Below are positions 54,679 to 64,000 of a DNA stretch of 64,000 nucleotides, in pieces (position 1 is the stretch's first letter; every line of letters starts with the position of its first letter). Location of the stretch: NCBI GenBank assembly GCA_031216915.1, contig CM062290.1, forward strand, positions 383,700,718-383,764,717, written 5' to 3'. The notes under the pieces are model-generated. The model had not been told where the DNA came from and ran no database searches. It worked only from the letters and a program-made list of their open reading frames with translations. Origin of the DNA: Pictodentalium vernedei. Taxonomy: Eukaryota; Mollusca; Scaphopoda; Dentaliida; Dentaliidae. The translations under genes and the position numbers were made by a program.

Positions 54679-57615
54679 TTGAAAGGATATTGATCAATTG
54701 TTTTAAGAGGAAGTCTTCCTCTGACTTTATTATCATTCTATATGTGGTCAGTGTACTCGCATTAACTCCTGTTCTGTATCGTATGATTTCGATGACAATA
54801 TGGGAAGCGTATGTCACGGTATGTTGTTGGGGATTTGGACACTCCGGTCCTTTCCCCACAGGGTCACTCTACTTTATCAATTTCTATTTCAGACGATCAA
54901 GATTAGGGTGATGTATCTGTGATGTCTTCCAACAGTGTGCCTCCGTCGTCACAATTAATGAAGGGCTAGCGGAAAAGTGCTCATGTAAATACGCCAATTG
55001 CCTAAGAGGACCCTAGTAGGTTCGACGGCCTTTGACGTCCGCTAGCTCGCCCGGTGTAGCGTCCATTCACCGAATGGTTCGGCAGCCGGGTTCGTCCGTT
55101 GCGGTCTAGAAGGAATTTTGGGGTGATGCGAGCACTATAAATTAACTTAATGCACACCCAGTGACGGCGGATCGGAGGGAGAACGCAGGAAGCCTTTTAG
55201 TCCGGTTCATAGCTCGTTCCGGTCCATCCGGACGGCAAGCGAGAGAGGCCCCTCTCTCGTTCAACAACATCTGGCCCCAGATGTTGTGGTACAAAATGTG
55301 TCGCAAGCAGAGCATACGTCCGTCGCTCGGGACGCTCCGTTGTATAGGCAGTCCGCTGAGACTGCTAAGGCTTCCTCTTCTCGTCAGCGCACACGACCGC
55401 ACCTTGGCTGCGTGACCGCCGATATATTACCAGCTTCGCCGATCAAGGATTCTTCGGCGACCAGGTCACACCATCCGGTAGCCAGGGACACGAGGCCTGC
55501 AGACTCCGGACGTTCGCATAGGAAGTGTGCGGGAGTCAACGTACACAGAGCTTCCGGCAGCAATGCATCGTAAGACCGCTACTGCACAGGCCTCGGGAAC
55601 GGACGTGCTTTCCTTAATAGCACAGTTTATCGCAGCATCCCAGCATCAACTGAATCTGTCGCATATATTTTATCCGACGATGCTGGGTCGGGACGCTCCG
55701 CGGAAGCGGGTACAGACGTCCGAAAGTTTTATCCGGTCCGACGGGATACCGAAAGGGATTCGGAGGATTTCGAGCTTTCCCTTTCGGAACAACATATGCT
55801 GTTGTGTATGTCATCTGACTTGGTCTTCTACAGCTTCTTTCGTCGGACCAGAATGCTGCGATGCCGGATAAGAAACTGATAGCGTCGGTGGACTTAGAAA
55901 TTTTTGGTTCGGTTCAGGGACATCGTCCCTCAGTTCCGACATAGTCCAATAATGTCACACAAACTTTCGAATTATTGAACGACGCTATATATATTATTAT
56001 TTTATGCTTGCTATCCAAGCATTTCTGGTTTCTTGTTCGAAGAGTTATGGAGATGTCTTTCAAAAGTGTGCCTCTGTCGTCATAATTAATGAAGAGTTAG
56101 CGGCAATAAGTGCTCATGGAATATGTCTATCGCCTACGGAGTGACATTCGCTAGCTCACCCGGTGTAGCGTACATTCATCGAATGGTTCGGCTGCCGGGT
56201 TCGTCCGTTGCGGTCTAGGAAGGAGATTTGGGTGATGCGAGCACTTTAATTACTTTAGTACTCACCCAGTGACGGCAGATTGAGGACAGATCGGAGGAAG
56301 CCTGTTAGTCCGGTTCCTGGCTTGTCCAGGTGCGTCCGGGCTGTGAGCGAGAGAGGTCCCTCTCTCGCCCAACAACATAGGGGACCGCATGTTGTGGTTC
56401 AGATATTTTACATTCGGAGCATATGTCCGTTGGTCGGGACGCTCCGTTATATTGACAGTCCGAGAGACTGTCTTTAATGCTTCCTCATCCTCACAGCAGG
56501 GCACACGACCGCACATTGGCTACGTGACCTCGAGTATCCGATCAGTTTCGGCATTCAGTGATTCCACGGCGAATAGGTCGCGCCATCCGGTAGCCAAGGG
56601 ACACGAGGCCTATACACTCCGTTCGCTCGCATATTGGTAGTATGCACGGGGTAACGATCACGGAGCTTCCAGCGGCAATGCTTCGTAAGACCGCTTCTCC
56701 TCAGGCCTCAGTGACGGACGTGCTATCCGAGTTAGCACAGTTGTTTCGCAGCATCCCAGCAATTGACAGTTTCTCGGTCGAATCAGGAATTATCCGACGG
56801 CGCTGGGTCGGTGCGGTCCGCGGTTGCATCAGCTACGGACGACCGAACGCTTTATAGGGTCCGACAGGATGGCGAAAGGGATTCGAAAGATTTCGAGTTT
56901 TCCCTTTAGTAGTATCGGAAGATGCCTTTCATATCTTCTGGCATTATCTTCCAGTGATTATTATTTCGGACTTCATTGCTGCGATCTTGGATAAGAGACT
57001 TATAGCGTCATTGGACTCGGATTTTTCGATCGGTTCAGGGACATTGTCCCTGACTTACCGACGCAGTCCAATATTGTCATTACAACATGTGTTTTATTTT
57101 TCGACGCTATATATATATATATACAAGCCTGCTACTAAGCATGATAGTTTAGTTTCTTGTCCGCGTTGCTCATTTCTGCCATTTTATCATTTATACAAAT
57201 AGTTTATTTTGGCAGAGCAGGGCATACCGAGAGTTCATATGCGTCTAGACGGTGTGATTAAAGACTGCATATATTCTTTTTCGCCGTTTATGTCTTTTCC
57301 AATTTCAATGTTGGGAACGACATTATGTATAGTAGACTTAACTTAGACGCTTTATTATACGTAATCCGCCTTACTGAGGCATTATCATTACGTCTTCAAG
57401 AAAAGATTTACGGGATATTATTCTCAATGTAATTTCTTTTGAGGGCAGTAGTTTGTTCACGTATAACTCCGCCCTTCAGTGGCTGATTGGAGTTAGTTAG
57501 ACGTGACGCAGCCCTAGCTACATCCACACGCGTGGATAGTAAGGTTAAGAACTCTCTCAGAGTCGCTTCGTTCTCGGAGGAGCTTCTCTTCGACGGCAAC
57601 TTTTCGGCAATCCAT
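54679..57615 (+). pseudogene. gag remains of element D, middle section duplicated
   Basis: The former start codon is TTG at 54679. The best-kept stretch is 55286-55573 (SQAEHTSVARDAPLYRQSAE, matching M gag). Stops and shifts are frequent elsewhere. The second copy of the middle begins near 56052 and includes the AGCACAGTTGTTTCGCAGCA-type block near 56735. The end is fused to RNase H sequence at the word CAATCCATGAATTGCTCG. Confidence 0.8.
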
Positions 57616-59525
57616 GAATTGCTCGATTTATACGTTCTCTTGTCTATCTAGTGTTACAAGAGATTCAGACTGGGGCAAACATTCGGTGGTTGACTCAGAG
57701 AGTGCCGCCGCAGTTGCCGGACCCGAGTGTGGCTGTTATGACGGTTGCCAGTCAAACAGATTGGGATATAATACTGATCCCTACGGATTCGAAGTGCCAG
57801 GGTCTTTGGGTTCCGCAGTCTTTTAGCAATCAGTTTAACTTCCGCGGAATAATGTTTTTTAGGCTTGCTTTATGTCATTGCATGAACATTATTCAGAACG
57901 CATGCCCAAATTCCTGTCCTTTAATTCGACAGTAGTGGCGTATCTCCGGAACCAGGGAGGTACTCTTTCGTTTCCGTTATTCAATTTAATGGAAAGAATC
58001 CGTCTGTTGGTTATAGTACACCAAGTTCAGTTTTGGTCCGTCATATTCCGGGTCGTCTGATTGTTTTATCGGACTCCCATTCTCTTACGGGTCGCTTGTT
58101 GCTGTCAGAATGGACTCTCAACAAACAAGTATTCAATCAGATTTGCTATCTATGGGAGCGCCCAATGATGATTTATTTATGACACAGCTTGCTAATCAAT
58201 TGCAGACGTATGTGTTGGCTTGTCCAGATCTCTGAGCTAATATTGTTAACGCTCTATTGATCTATAGGACGGAATGATAGGATACGCGTATCCTCCGGCG
58301 CTGTTGTTTTAGCAGGTATTGCTAAGATAAACAACCACAATACATTTCTGTTGATAGCATCTCTATCTTCACAGAGATCATGAGTAATTTACTCTCTTGT
58401 CTACTGTGGGTCTTAACGTGAAGTCTTCCTCTATGTGAGGATCTTTTTCACTGGGTAAATCGTGTCATCTTTATCACATCCAGCAAGGTCGCAACCTTCA
58501 TGTATTCCGCTGTGTGGTCCGTATTGCATTGTAAGCACTGTACTGGACGAGCTTTGGACGCGATTTCTTACTATAGGAGATCCTCTTCTTCGCTATTCTA
58601 TGCGGCTAAAGTGGAGGCTCTTCCGTCGTGGTGTAGGGATCATTATGTTCATATTGTTGATCCCTCCATACTACTCATTGCTATTTTTTAGTATACTTGT
58701 TTCACAAGATCTACTGCAGCCTGTTATTATTTAGGTTATAGGTTTATGTTACCTCATACCTATGCACTCTACGATAGTTTACAATTGAGTCTTTTGTCTC
58801 TTTATCTAAGTCAGTTAGTAACTTTTTGATAAATAGACTTAGAATCTTTAGATTAATTTCCTATACGGATTTTAACTTCGGTTCTTATTTAGCTAAGTAA
58901 TCATTTGAGCCTCTGGAAACAGTAGTTTTCAAATTCTGACCTTTTAGACAGTAATTCTGTTGGTTTCTCTTTTACTGTAGAGTCAGTGAGTTTCATGCAC
59001 TATCGATGGATGATTTTCACTTTCATAGTTTCGGAATCAATACTTCCGTTACTTTTTAGGTTGGATTGTTGCATAAGAGTTAGGCTCCTATTATCCGGAA
59101 CCTATTATTTTAAGGTCCTTCCGTCTTCGTATGGGCATAGGCCTTTACTCTTTCCGGGTACAGTTTATGTATTTATAAACAGATATCTGTTTATTACAAA
59201 GGGTGTAAGCTTCTTCTGTCTTTGATGTCTAGTAGAAGGACGTTACGCTCCATTTTATTGTTAATGGATTCTATTAACTATCAGTACTGCTTATGGTATA
59301 TCATTGACTTAGCAGTTGTGCTTAAGATTTCGGCTCATGAAGTAAGAGTTCTTCTACTTCTTGGGCTTACATTAATAGTGTCGCTATTATAGATTTTTGA
59401 AGGCCGCTCATTGCGCTCAGCCATCCACATTCATGAATTTTATCTTAGAAATATCGAGTCCATTTCTGGAGGCCTCTATTGTTAGGTCTATTATCTACTG
59501 CTCAGAATGTCATTCACTTAACAGT
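57615..59525 (+). pseudogene. RNase H / MT-like / tyrosine recombinase remains of element D
   Basis: Begins at the same deletion junction as in A and B. RNase H-like words run to ~58110, MT-like to ~58440 and recombinase-like to 59525, all interrupted. In the recombinase end, GCTCATGAAGTAAGAGTTCT keeps the His-x-x-Arg codons, but single-base losses follow on both sides and TTTTTATCTC has lost a base before the nucleophile Tyr. It is non-functional. Confidence 0.8.
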
Positions 59526-60110
59526 TGCTCCTATAGCTAGGTAGGCTGTCTGTTTCGGCAGTGTCTCCGTTCGGCTGCCCTCTTCGCTCTGGGCTATTTG
59601 ACCCAGGGCAAGAAAAAGGGGGGGGGGGGGGGGAGGGTGTTCCCTTGGGTCACCTGTTTTACTATGAAAACAAGGGGATACCTCCTCCGGAGTTAGTAAT
59701 TCTGAGCTGTTATTGGGATGGTTGTTTAGTGAGAAGTTTAGGTTTTTAAAATTCATTCAAGTCTTAGTTTTTAAAGTATAGCTTTTGAATATTGCATATG
59801 TCAACGGACATGATTATGCAATCCTCAGACACTTTTAGGAGTATAAGAGTCTCTATTCTCTAGACTTACTTTATTTATTGGCTTACTTTAAAAATTATTA
59901 ATATAAGGATTATATTGGATATTAATAGAGTACATGGATGTATGAAGCTCAATTTTGGAAGGTGTTGTATCTTTCTAATTTATCATAAATAAGAAAGATA
60001 CATGTAAGGCCTATTACTTCTTTTTCCCTACAGGGGATGACACTATTTTATTTTATTGAGCGTATTCCATTTTGCTCTATGTCCTTGGCCCTCCAGCCTT
60101 TTTACTATTC

Positions 60111-60198
60111 AGCTATGTCTGGGTCATTGGTACAGTATAAAAATGTTAAAAAATTTATAGTAATTTATATATTTTTTATACTTACCAATGACCCAGAC
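60111..60198 (+). repeat. Internal complementary region of element D
   Basis: Circle-junction sequence identical in layout to those of A, B and M, ending CCCAGAC ~75 bases before the right repeat. Confidence 0.85.
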
Positions 60199-60500
60199 GG
60201 GGATGGCCCTCCCAGGAGTTGGGAACTCTTGCCTCCCCGCTGAGTACATAGCACTTACCAGGCACTGGTTATTAGAATGATTAATGGCGCCAATTTCGGA
60301 ACGTCCTTGACACTGCGCATGCGCAGTAGGGGCGAAGTGTGGAGGGCCTTTCAGGACATGTTTTCTTTAGTTTTAGATGCAAATTTTGGGGATTGGGGGG
60401 CAAAATTTGTGTTTGGCCCTATATTTTAAGAGTTAGCACCAGCTATGTCTGGGTCATTGGTAAGTATAAAAAATATATAAATTACTATAAATTTTTTAAC

Positions 60501-60665
60501 TTTTCCAAAAATTTCAACAAAACCATATATTATGACCCCTGTGGAACGAGCTCGTCAAGCTCGTTCCAGTGAGGGGTCAAATGATATGATTTTGTTGAAA
60601 TTTTTTGAAAAATTTAAAAAAATGATATTTAAAATAATAAATCGCCTGCAATGGTAAAGGGTTAA
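60501..60665 (+). repeat. MITE1, right part, interrupted by element D
   Basis: Starts TTTTCCAAAAATTTCAAC and ends GGTAAAGGGTTAA. It completes the copy begun at 53513. Confidence 0.85.
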
Positions 60666-60839
60666 ATTCCTAGTTGTATTATTTTAATTTTTTTGTGATT
60701 CTGTTTAATAACTTTTAAATGACTACTCAGAATTAGTTTATTTTTGACATTCATTTATAACTAAAGTCAGGTTCAATAGTTTGGGTATTTCCCAATAATC
60801 GATAATTGGTTATAAGAACAACTTCAATTTTATACATCT

Positions 60840-61082
60840 TTAACCCTTTACCTAATGAATCGCCCACACCCGCATGCATAATATGCAAAATCACCAGTTG
60901 AAAAAATATTATTTTTTCAAAAAAAAAATTCAACAAAACAATATCATGTGACACTCGTTGGAACGAGCTTGTTCCAATAAGGGGTCACATGATATGGTTT
61001 TGTTGAAATGTTTTGAAAATTTTTTAAAAATGATATTTAAAATAATAAATTTTGATATCGTCTGCATTGGGTAAAGGGTTAA
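60840..61082 (+). repeat. MITE1, complete palindrome
   Basis: Ends TTAACCCTTTACCTAATG and TTGGGTAAAGGGTTAA. The site AAAAATATTATTTTTTCAAA is intact near 60902-60921, showing the uninterrupted form of the place used by D, E and F. Confidence 0.88.
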
Positions 61083-61447
61083 TCACACAAGTTCCTTTCA
61101 TGGTATCTCTGCGGAAGTGAAGCCATGCTTGTTTACTGTGGTAAACAAATGCTGTTTTACTGGCAGAATAGGGCCCAGTCACCAATGCTTGGGGTGGAAG
61201 CCTTCTAAAATTGGCGACATGGGTATAAACAATTGGCTGAACTTTACTTTATATCTAAGTTGTGGTCACGGTTAGCCATTGTGCAGAAATATGTGACCTT
61301 AAACACTTATAAATAATAAATATGCATGGTAGTATATTCGGAACATCTTGGCAGTTCAAAAAATTTCAAATTGGTGTGACTCGAATGAAATCAAATCATT
61401 GGGATGATATTGAATCTATTTTAAAAGCTTTGCAGGTCTCTAAAAAT
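61083..61447. other. No gene; SINE tail remnant inside
   Basis: 61258-61325 (GTCACGGTTAGCCATTGTGC to AATAATAAATATG) matches the 3' tail of the SINE at 50496. The remainder shows nothing recognisable. Confidence 0.55.
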
Positions 61448-61524
61448 TAGTTTCGCCCTTTACCAAATGAATCGCTCGCATCCACCCACGTAATATGCTG
61501 ATTCAGCAGCTGAAAAAATATTAT
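61448..61524 (+). repeat. MITE1, left part, interrupted by element E
   Basis: CCCTTTACCAAATGAATCG to GCTGAAAAAATATTAT, with a decayed terminal TTAA. The left end of E follows at once, at the same MITE position as in D. Confidence 0.8.
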
Positions 61525-61552
61525 ATTTTTATACTGTACCAATGACCCAGGG

Positions 61553-63218
61553 GTGTTGCGAGCACTATAAACTCAGATCGCGCACACCCGGCGACGACGG
61601 ATCGGAGGATGGAATGGAGGAAGCCAGACAGTCCAGTAGCTAGCTCGTCCAGGTCTACCCGGACCGCGAGCGAGAGAGGTCCCTCTCTCTTACAGCAACA
61701 TCTGGGCCCAGATGTTGTACATAACGTTCGTCAGTCTGAGCATACATCCACTCCTCCTGCTCGGGACGCTCCTGCGTGGCTAGTCTACTGGCTTCCTCAT
61801 CCACACGTCAGCACACACGACTGCACCTTGGCTACGTGACCGCAGATATCCAGCCTGCTTCGTCGACCAGGGATTCCACGTCGACCATGTCACGCCATCC
61901 ACTAGCCAAGGACACGAGGCCTTACCATTTGGGACGTTCGCATAAGAGAAGTATGCAGGAGTTACTGTCCCAGGAGCTTCCATTGGCTAAACTATGTAAG
62001 ACCGCGGCTCCACAGGCCTCCGTGACGGACTTGCTATCACAGATAGCACAACTCATCGCAGCATCCCAGCAACCTTCAGAAACTCTTTCGGATCAGGAAC
62101 TGTCTGAGGAAGCTGGGTCGGTACTCTCCCCTGCAGTGTCAGAAAGGGACGACCAAGATTCTCATTTGGTCCAGTCGGATGGTGAAAGGGAATCGGCGGA
62201 GTTGGAATTTTCCCTGTCCGAACAACATAAGGTGGCCGTAGATTTCATCCGGCAACACCTTCCAGAAGTTGTTTCTCCGGACCAGAGTGCTGCGATACCA
62301 GATAGGAGACTGATAGCGTCACTGGACACAGACTTTTTCGGCCGGAATAAGGACGTCGCACCTGAGTTTCCGGCCCAGTCCAGAAATGTCTCACGGACAT
62401 TTGAACTGCTGAATCACGCTATATTCAGGCTAGCCTCTAAGACTGGCAAATCCAGTTTCTTATCGTCTCATGCTCTACATCTGCCGTTCATCAACAGTAG
62501 AAATAGATTTTAAATGGCAGGACAGGGCATGCTGAGAGTTCCTCTGCGTTTAGACGACCAGGCAGAAGACTTGGAGTTGTCATTGCCGGCGTCTATGTCG
62601 ATTCTCTCCAGTACGTTGGAGACGACAATCTCGTCTAACAGAGCCAGTTTAGATGCCTTATCTTATGCAGATCACCTTGCCAGAGCGTTATCACAACGTC
62701 TGGATGGAAAAGAATTCCAGGATGTTCAAACTTACTTGAGAGTTCTGTCAAGGGCCATAGCATATTCCACGTATAACTCCGCCCTTTCAGTGGCAAATTT
62801 GGAGTTAGTCAGACGTGATGCTGCCCTGGCTTCATCCACAAGATTGAATTCTAAGGTTAGAAACTCTCTTCAAGTTGCTCCGGTTTCAGGAGAGCTTCTC
62901 TTTGATGGTAAGCTTTCGCTAATCTATGATCAGATTACTAAGAAAGCTTTGAACTCTCTGCTCTTTAAGTCCGTTTCGGATTCAGCAGAGAGGAGTAAGT
63001 CAGGGACTTCTGGGGCGAATACGTCAAAGGGAAGTTCCTATAGAGGATCTAAGAAAGCCTCTACGTCTTACTCCAGAGACCGTCCGAGTAGCGACTCAGG
63101 TAGGGGTCATAATGCTGGCCGACACAACCAGTCAGATGCCCCTAGGTCGACTGGTCAAGGTGCAGGTCGGCGAGGACGTAGTTTCTTCTCCCGCAAGCCT
63201 CGCAGGTCCAGGAGGTGA
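61553..63218 (+). pseudogene. gag-like gene of element E, truncated and interrupted
   Basis: The N-terminal ~140 residues are deleted. A frameshift lies near 61790, after which one frame runs from 61776 to 63218 with a single TAA at 62511-62513 (an Asn-Arg-Phe-stop in place of NKFD of M). Conserved blocks include SQIAQLIAASQQ, SDGERE, HLPEVVSPDQSAA and NLELVRRDAALASS. The tail is again RG/SR-rich and ends RKPRRSRR at TGA, in the same TCCAGGAGGTGATGG context as in M. Confidence 0.85.
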
Positions 63219-64000
63219 TGGTCAAAACCTCTATTGCGCTCCAGCGGACGGAAGGCTGTCGAGATTCTTAACCAATTGGTTGTCAATTATGGACGACCCA
63301 TGGGTTCAGGGGGTTATTTCGGAAGGTCTAAAACTGTCCTTCAAGGAAAAACCTCCGTTAACACAAAGTCCACGTTGGACTCGGCTTCCGTCAAACCTTC
63401 AGAAGAGAGATTCGCTTCTATCAGGAGTCCAATCTCTTCTGGAGAAGAACACAATAGAGGTCGTAGAAAACCAGGAATCTCCCGGTTTCTACAGTCACCT
63501 GTTCCTGGTTCCAAAACCAGACTGCTCGTTCCGTCCAGTTATAGATTTAAGCTGGATATACAAGCTGATTGTGGCTCCAAAATTTTATATGGAGACCATT
63601 CGATCGATAAGAGCGAGCATTTGAGTGAACGATTACGCTGCGAGCATAGATCTCAAGGATGAGTACTTTCACGTCATGGTACATCCGGCGTTCAGAAAGT
63701 ATCTTCGCTTTGCTGTCCTAGGGGTCGTTTATCAGTTCCGAGCAATGTGCTTCGGTCTGAATCTAGTGCTCTGGGCCTTCACTTGAATAATAAACTCAGT
63801 AATGACTCATTTCCGAGCTCATTCGTCTGTAGTAACGTCGGCCTACTTGGACGACATTCTTCAGAGATACGGCAACAGATTAACGCTTCAGAACAATGTT
63901 CAGAGTCTGCTTCAACTGCTCCGACGTCTCGGTTTCATAGTAAACGAAAAGAAATCGGATCTAGTTCCATCCAAGTCATTCATCCACTTGGGAATGAGCT
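63112..64000 (+). pseudogene. Reverse transcriptase of element E, two nonsense codons, runs off the window
   Basis: In +1 relative to gag, from PGGDGQNLYCAPADGRL onward it aligns with M RT: FLVPKPDCSFRPVIDLSW, DLKDEYFHVMVHP, YLDDIL at 63844-63855, FIVNEKKSDLVPSK. TGA codons at 63622-63624 (after RASI) and 63784-63786 (after WAFT) both stand where M has an Arg codon CGG. The parallel gag-frame continuation stays open until a TGA at 63660-63662. It is inactive in this copy. Confidence 0.85.

Larger units (their letters stand above)
53586..60500 (+). mobile_element. DIRS-like element D (family 1), non-autonomous
   Basis: Left repeat 53586-53786, internal complementary region 60111-60198, right repeat 60272-60500. 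The flanks join into one MITE1 palindrome. The structure is that of A and B: gag with a duplicated middle (copies starting at 54921 and 56052), fusion of gag end to RNase H near 57615 with loss of the RT core, degenerate recombinase, G-run (59618-59633) and hairpin (59968-60001). It is closest to B, sharing the gag start change to TTG and many indels, but keeps the full leader. All genes are broken, so D was mobilised in trans or decayed after insertion. Confidence 0.88.
61525..64000 (+). mobile_element. DIRS-like element E (family 1), 5' deleted, right end beyond window
   Basis: The first 28 bases are the family-1 left end (ATTTTTATACTGTACC to GACCCAG). Then a deletion equivalent to M 36612-38093 joins directly to gag (GGGTGTTGCGAGCACTATAA). 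The rest of the left repeat, the leader and the gag cysteine cluster are missing. Gag and RT similarity then continue to the window end at roughly 80% identity to M by eye. Unlike A, B and D it has no gag duplication and keeps the RT core, so it belongs to the autonomous lineage, although broken. Confidence 0.85.

Noticed and set aside
47443-64000. Further VLCAD exons
   Set aside because: I looked for the continuation of the C-terminal domain in phase with the exon ending at 47442 and found no convincing exon with splice sites.

Overview
The window is metazoan nuclear DNA and reads best as a mollusc-like lophotrochozoan; that taxon is an inference. The evidence is spliced coding exons with GT-AG borders, tRNA- and 5S-headed SINEs, palindromic MITEs, degenerate tandem repeats and abundant tyrosine-recombinase (DIRS-type) retrotransposons. 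Nothing prokaryotic is present. The only host gene I can support is a plus-strand very-long-chain acyl-CoA dehydrogenase (VLCAD/ACADVL-like). Four short exons, at 23178, 25422, 35864 and 47370, are in phase with one another. Nearly everything else is intronic or flanking repeat sequence.

The dominant content is eight plus-strand DIRS-like elements of two related families. Family 1 has termini with ACCAATGACCCAGAC. Its members are F (end only, 1-1515), A (7170-20628, interrupted), B (8141-14607, nested in A), the reference element M (36584-43716, near-complete), D (53586-60500) and E (61525 to the window end). Family 2 has termini with CAATGGCCCAGAC: C (4415-23078, interrupted by A) and G (25608-32091). 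All elements with a readable right end show inverted terminal repeats, an AT-rich extension of the right repeat, and an internal complementary region (ICR) just before the right repeat. The ICR equals the reverse complement of the left end joined to the right end, the circle-junction architecture known from DIRS-1.

Element M has three open reading frames: a gag-like protein with an N-terminal cysteine cluster and an RG/SR-rich tail; a reverse transcriptase-RNase H-methyltransferase-like frame in +1; and a tyrosine recombinase frame. The recombinase frame is the gag frame continued past a single TGA and stays open across the whole RT frame. A, B and D are a defective lineage sharing a duplicated gag segment and a deleted RT core.

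Family-1 elements repeatedly entered the same place in palindromic MITEs. F, D and E sit at the same site of MITE1 copies, M sits in a MITE2 copy, and B sits in A at a sequence resembling the MITE1 site. From 43.8 to 53.5 kb lie a ~335-bp tandem array split by a tRNA-headed SINE, further MITEs, a long foldback, and a 5S-headed SINE whose tail was hit by a decayed Tc1-like transposon.
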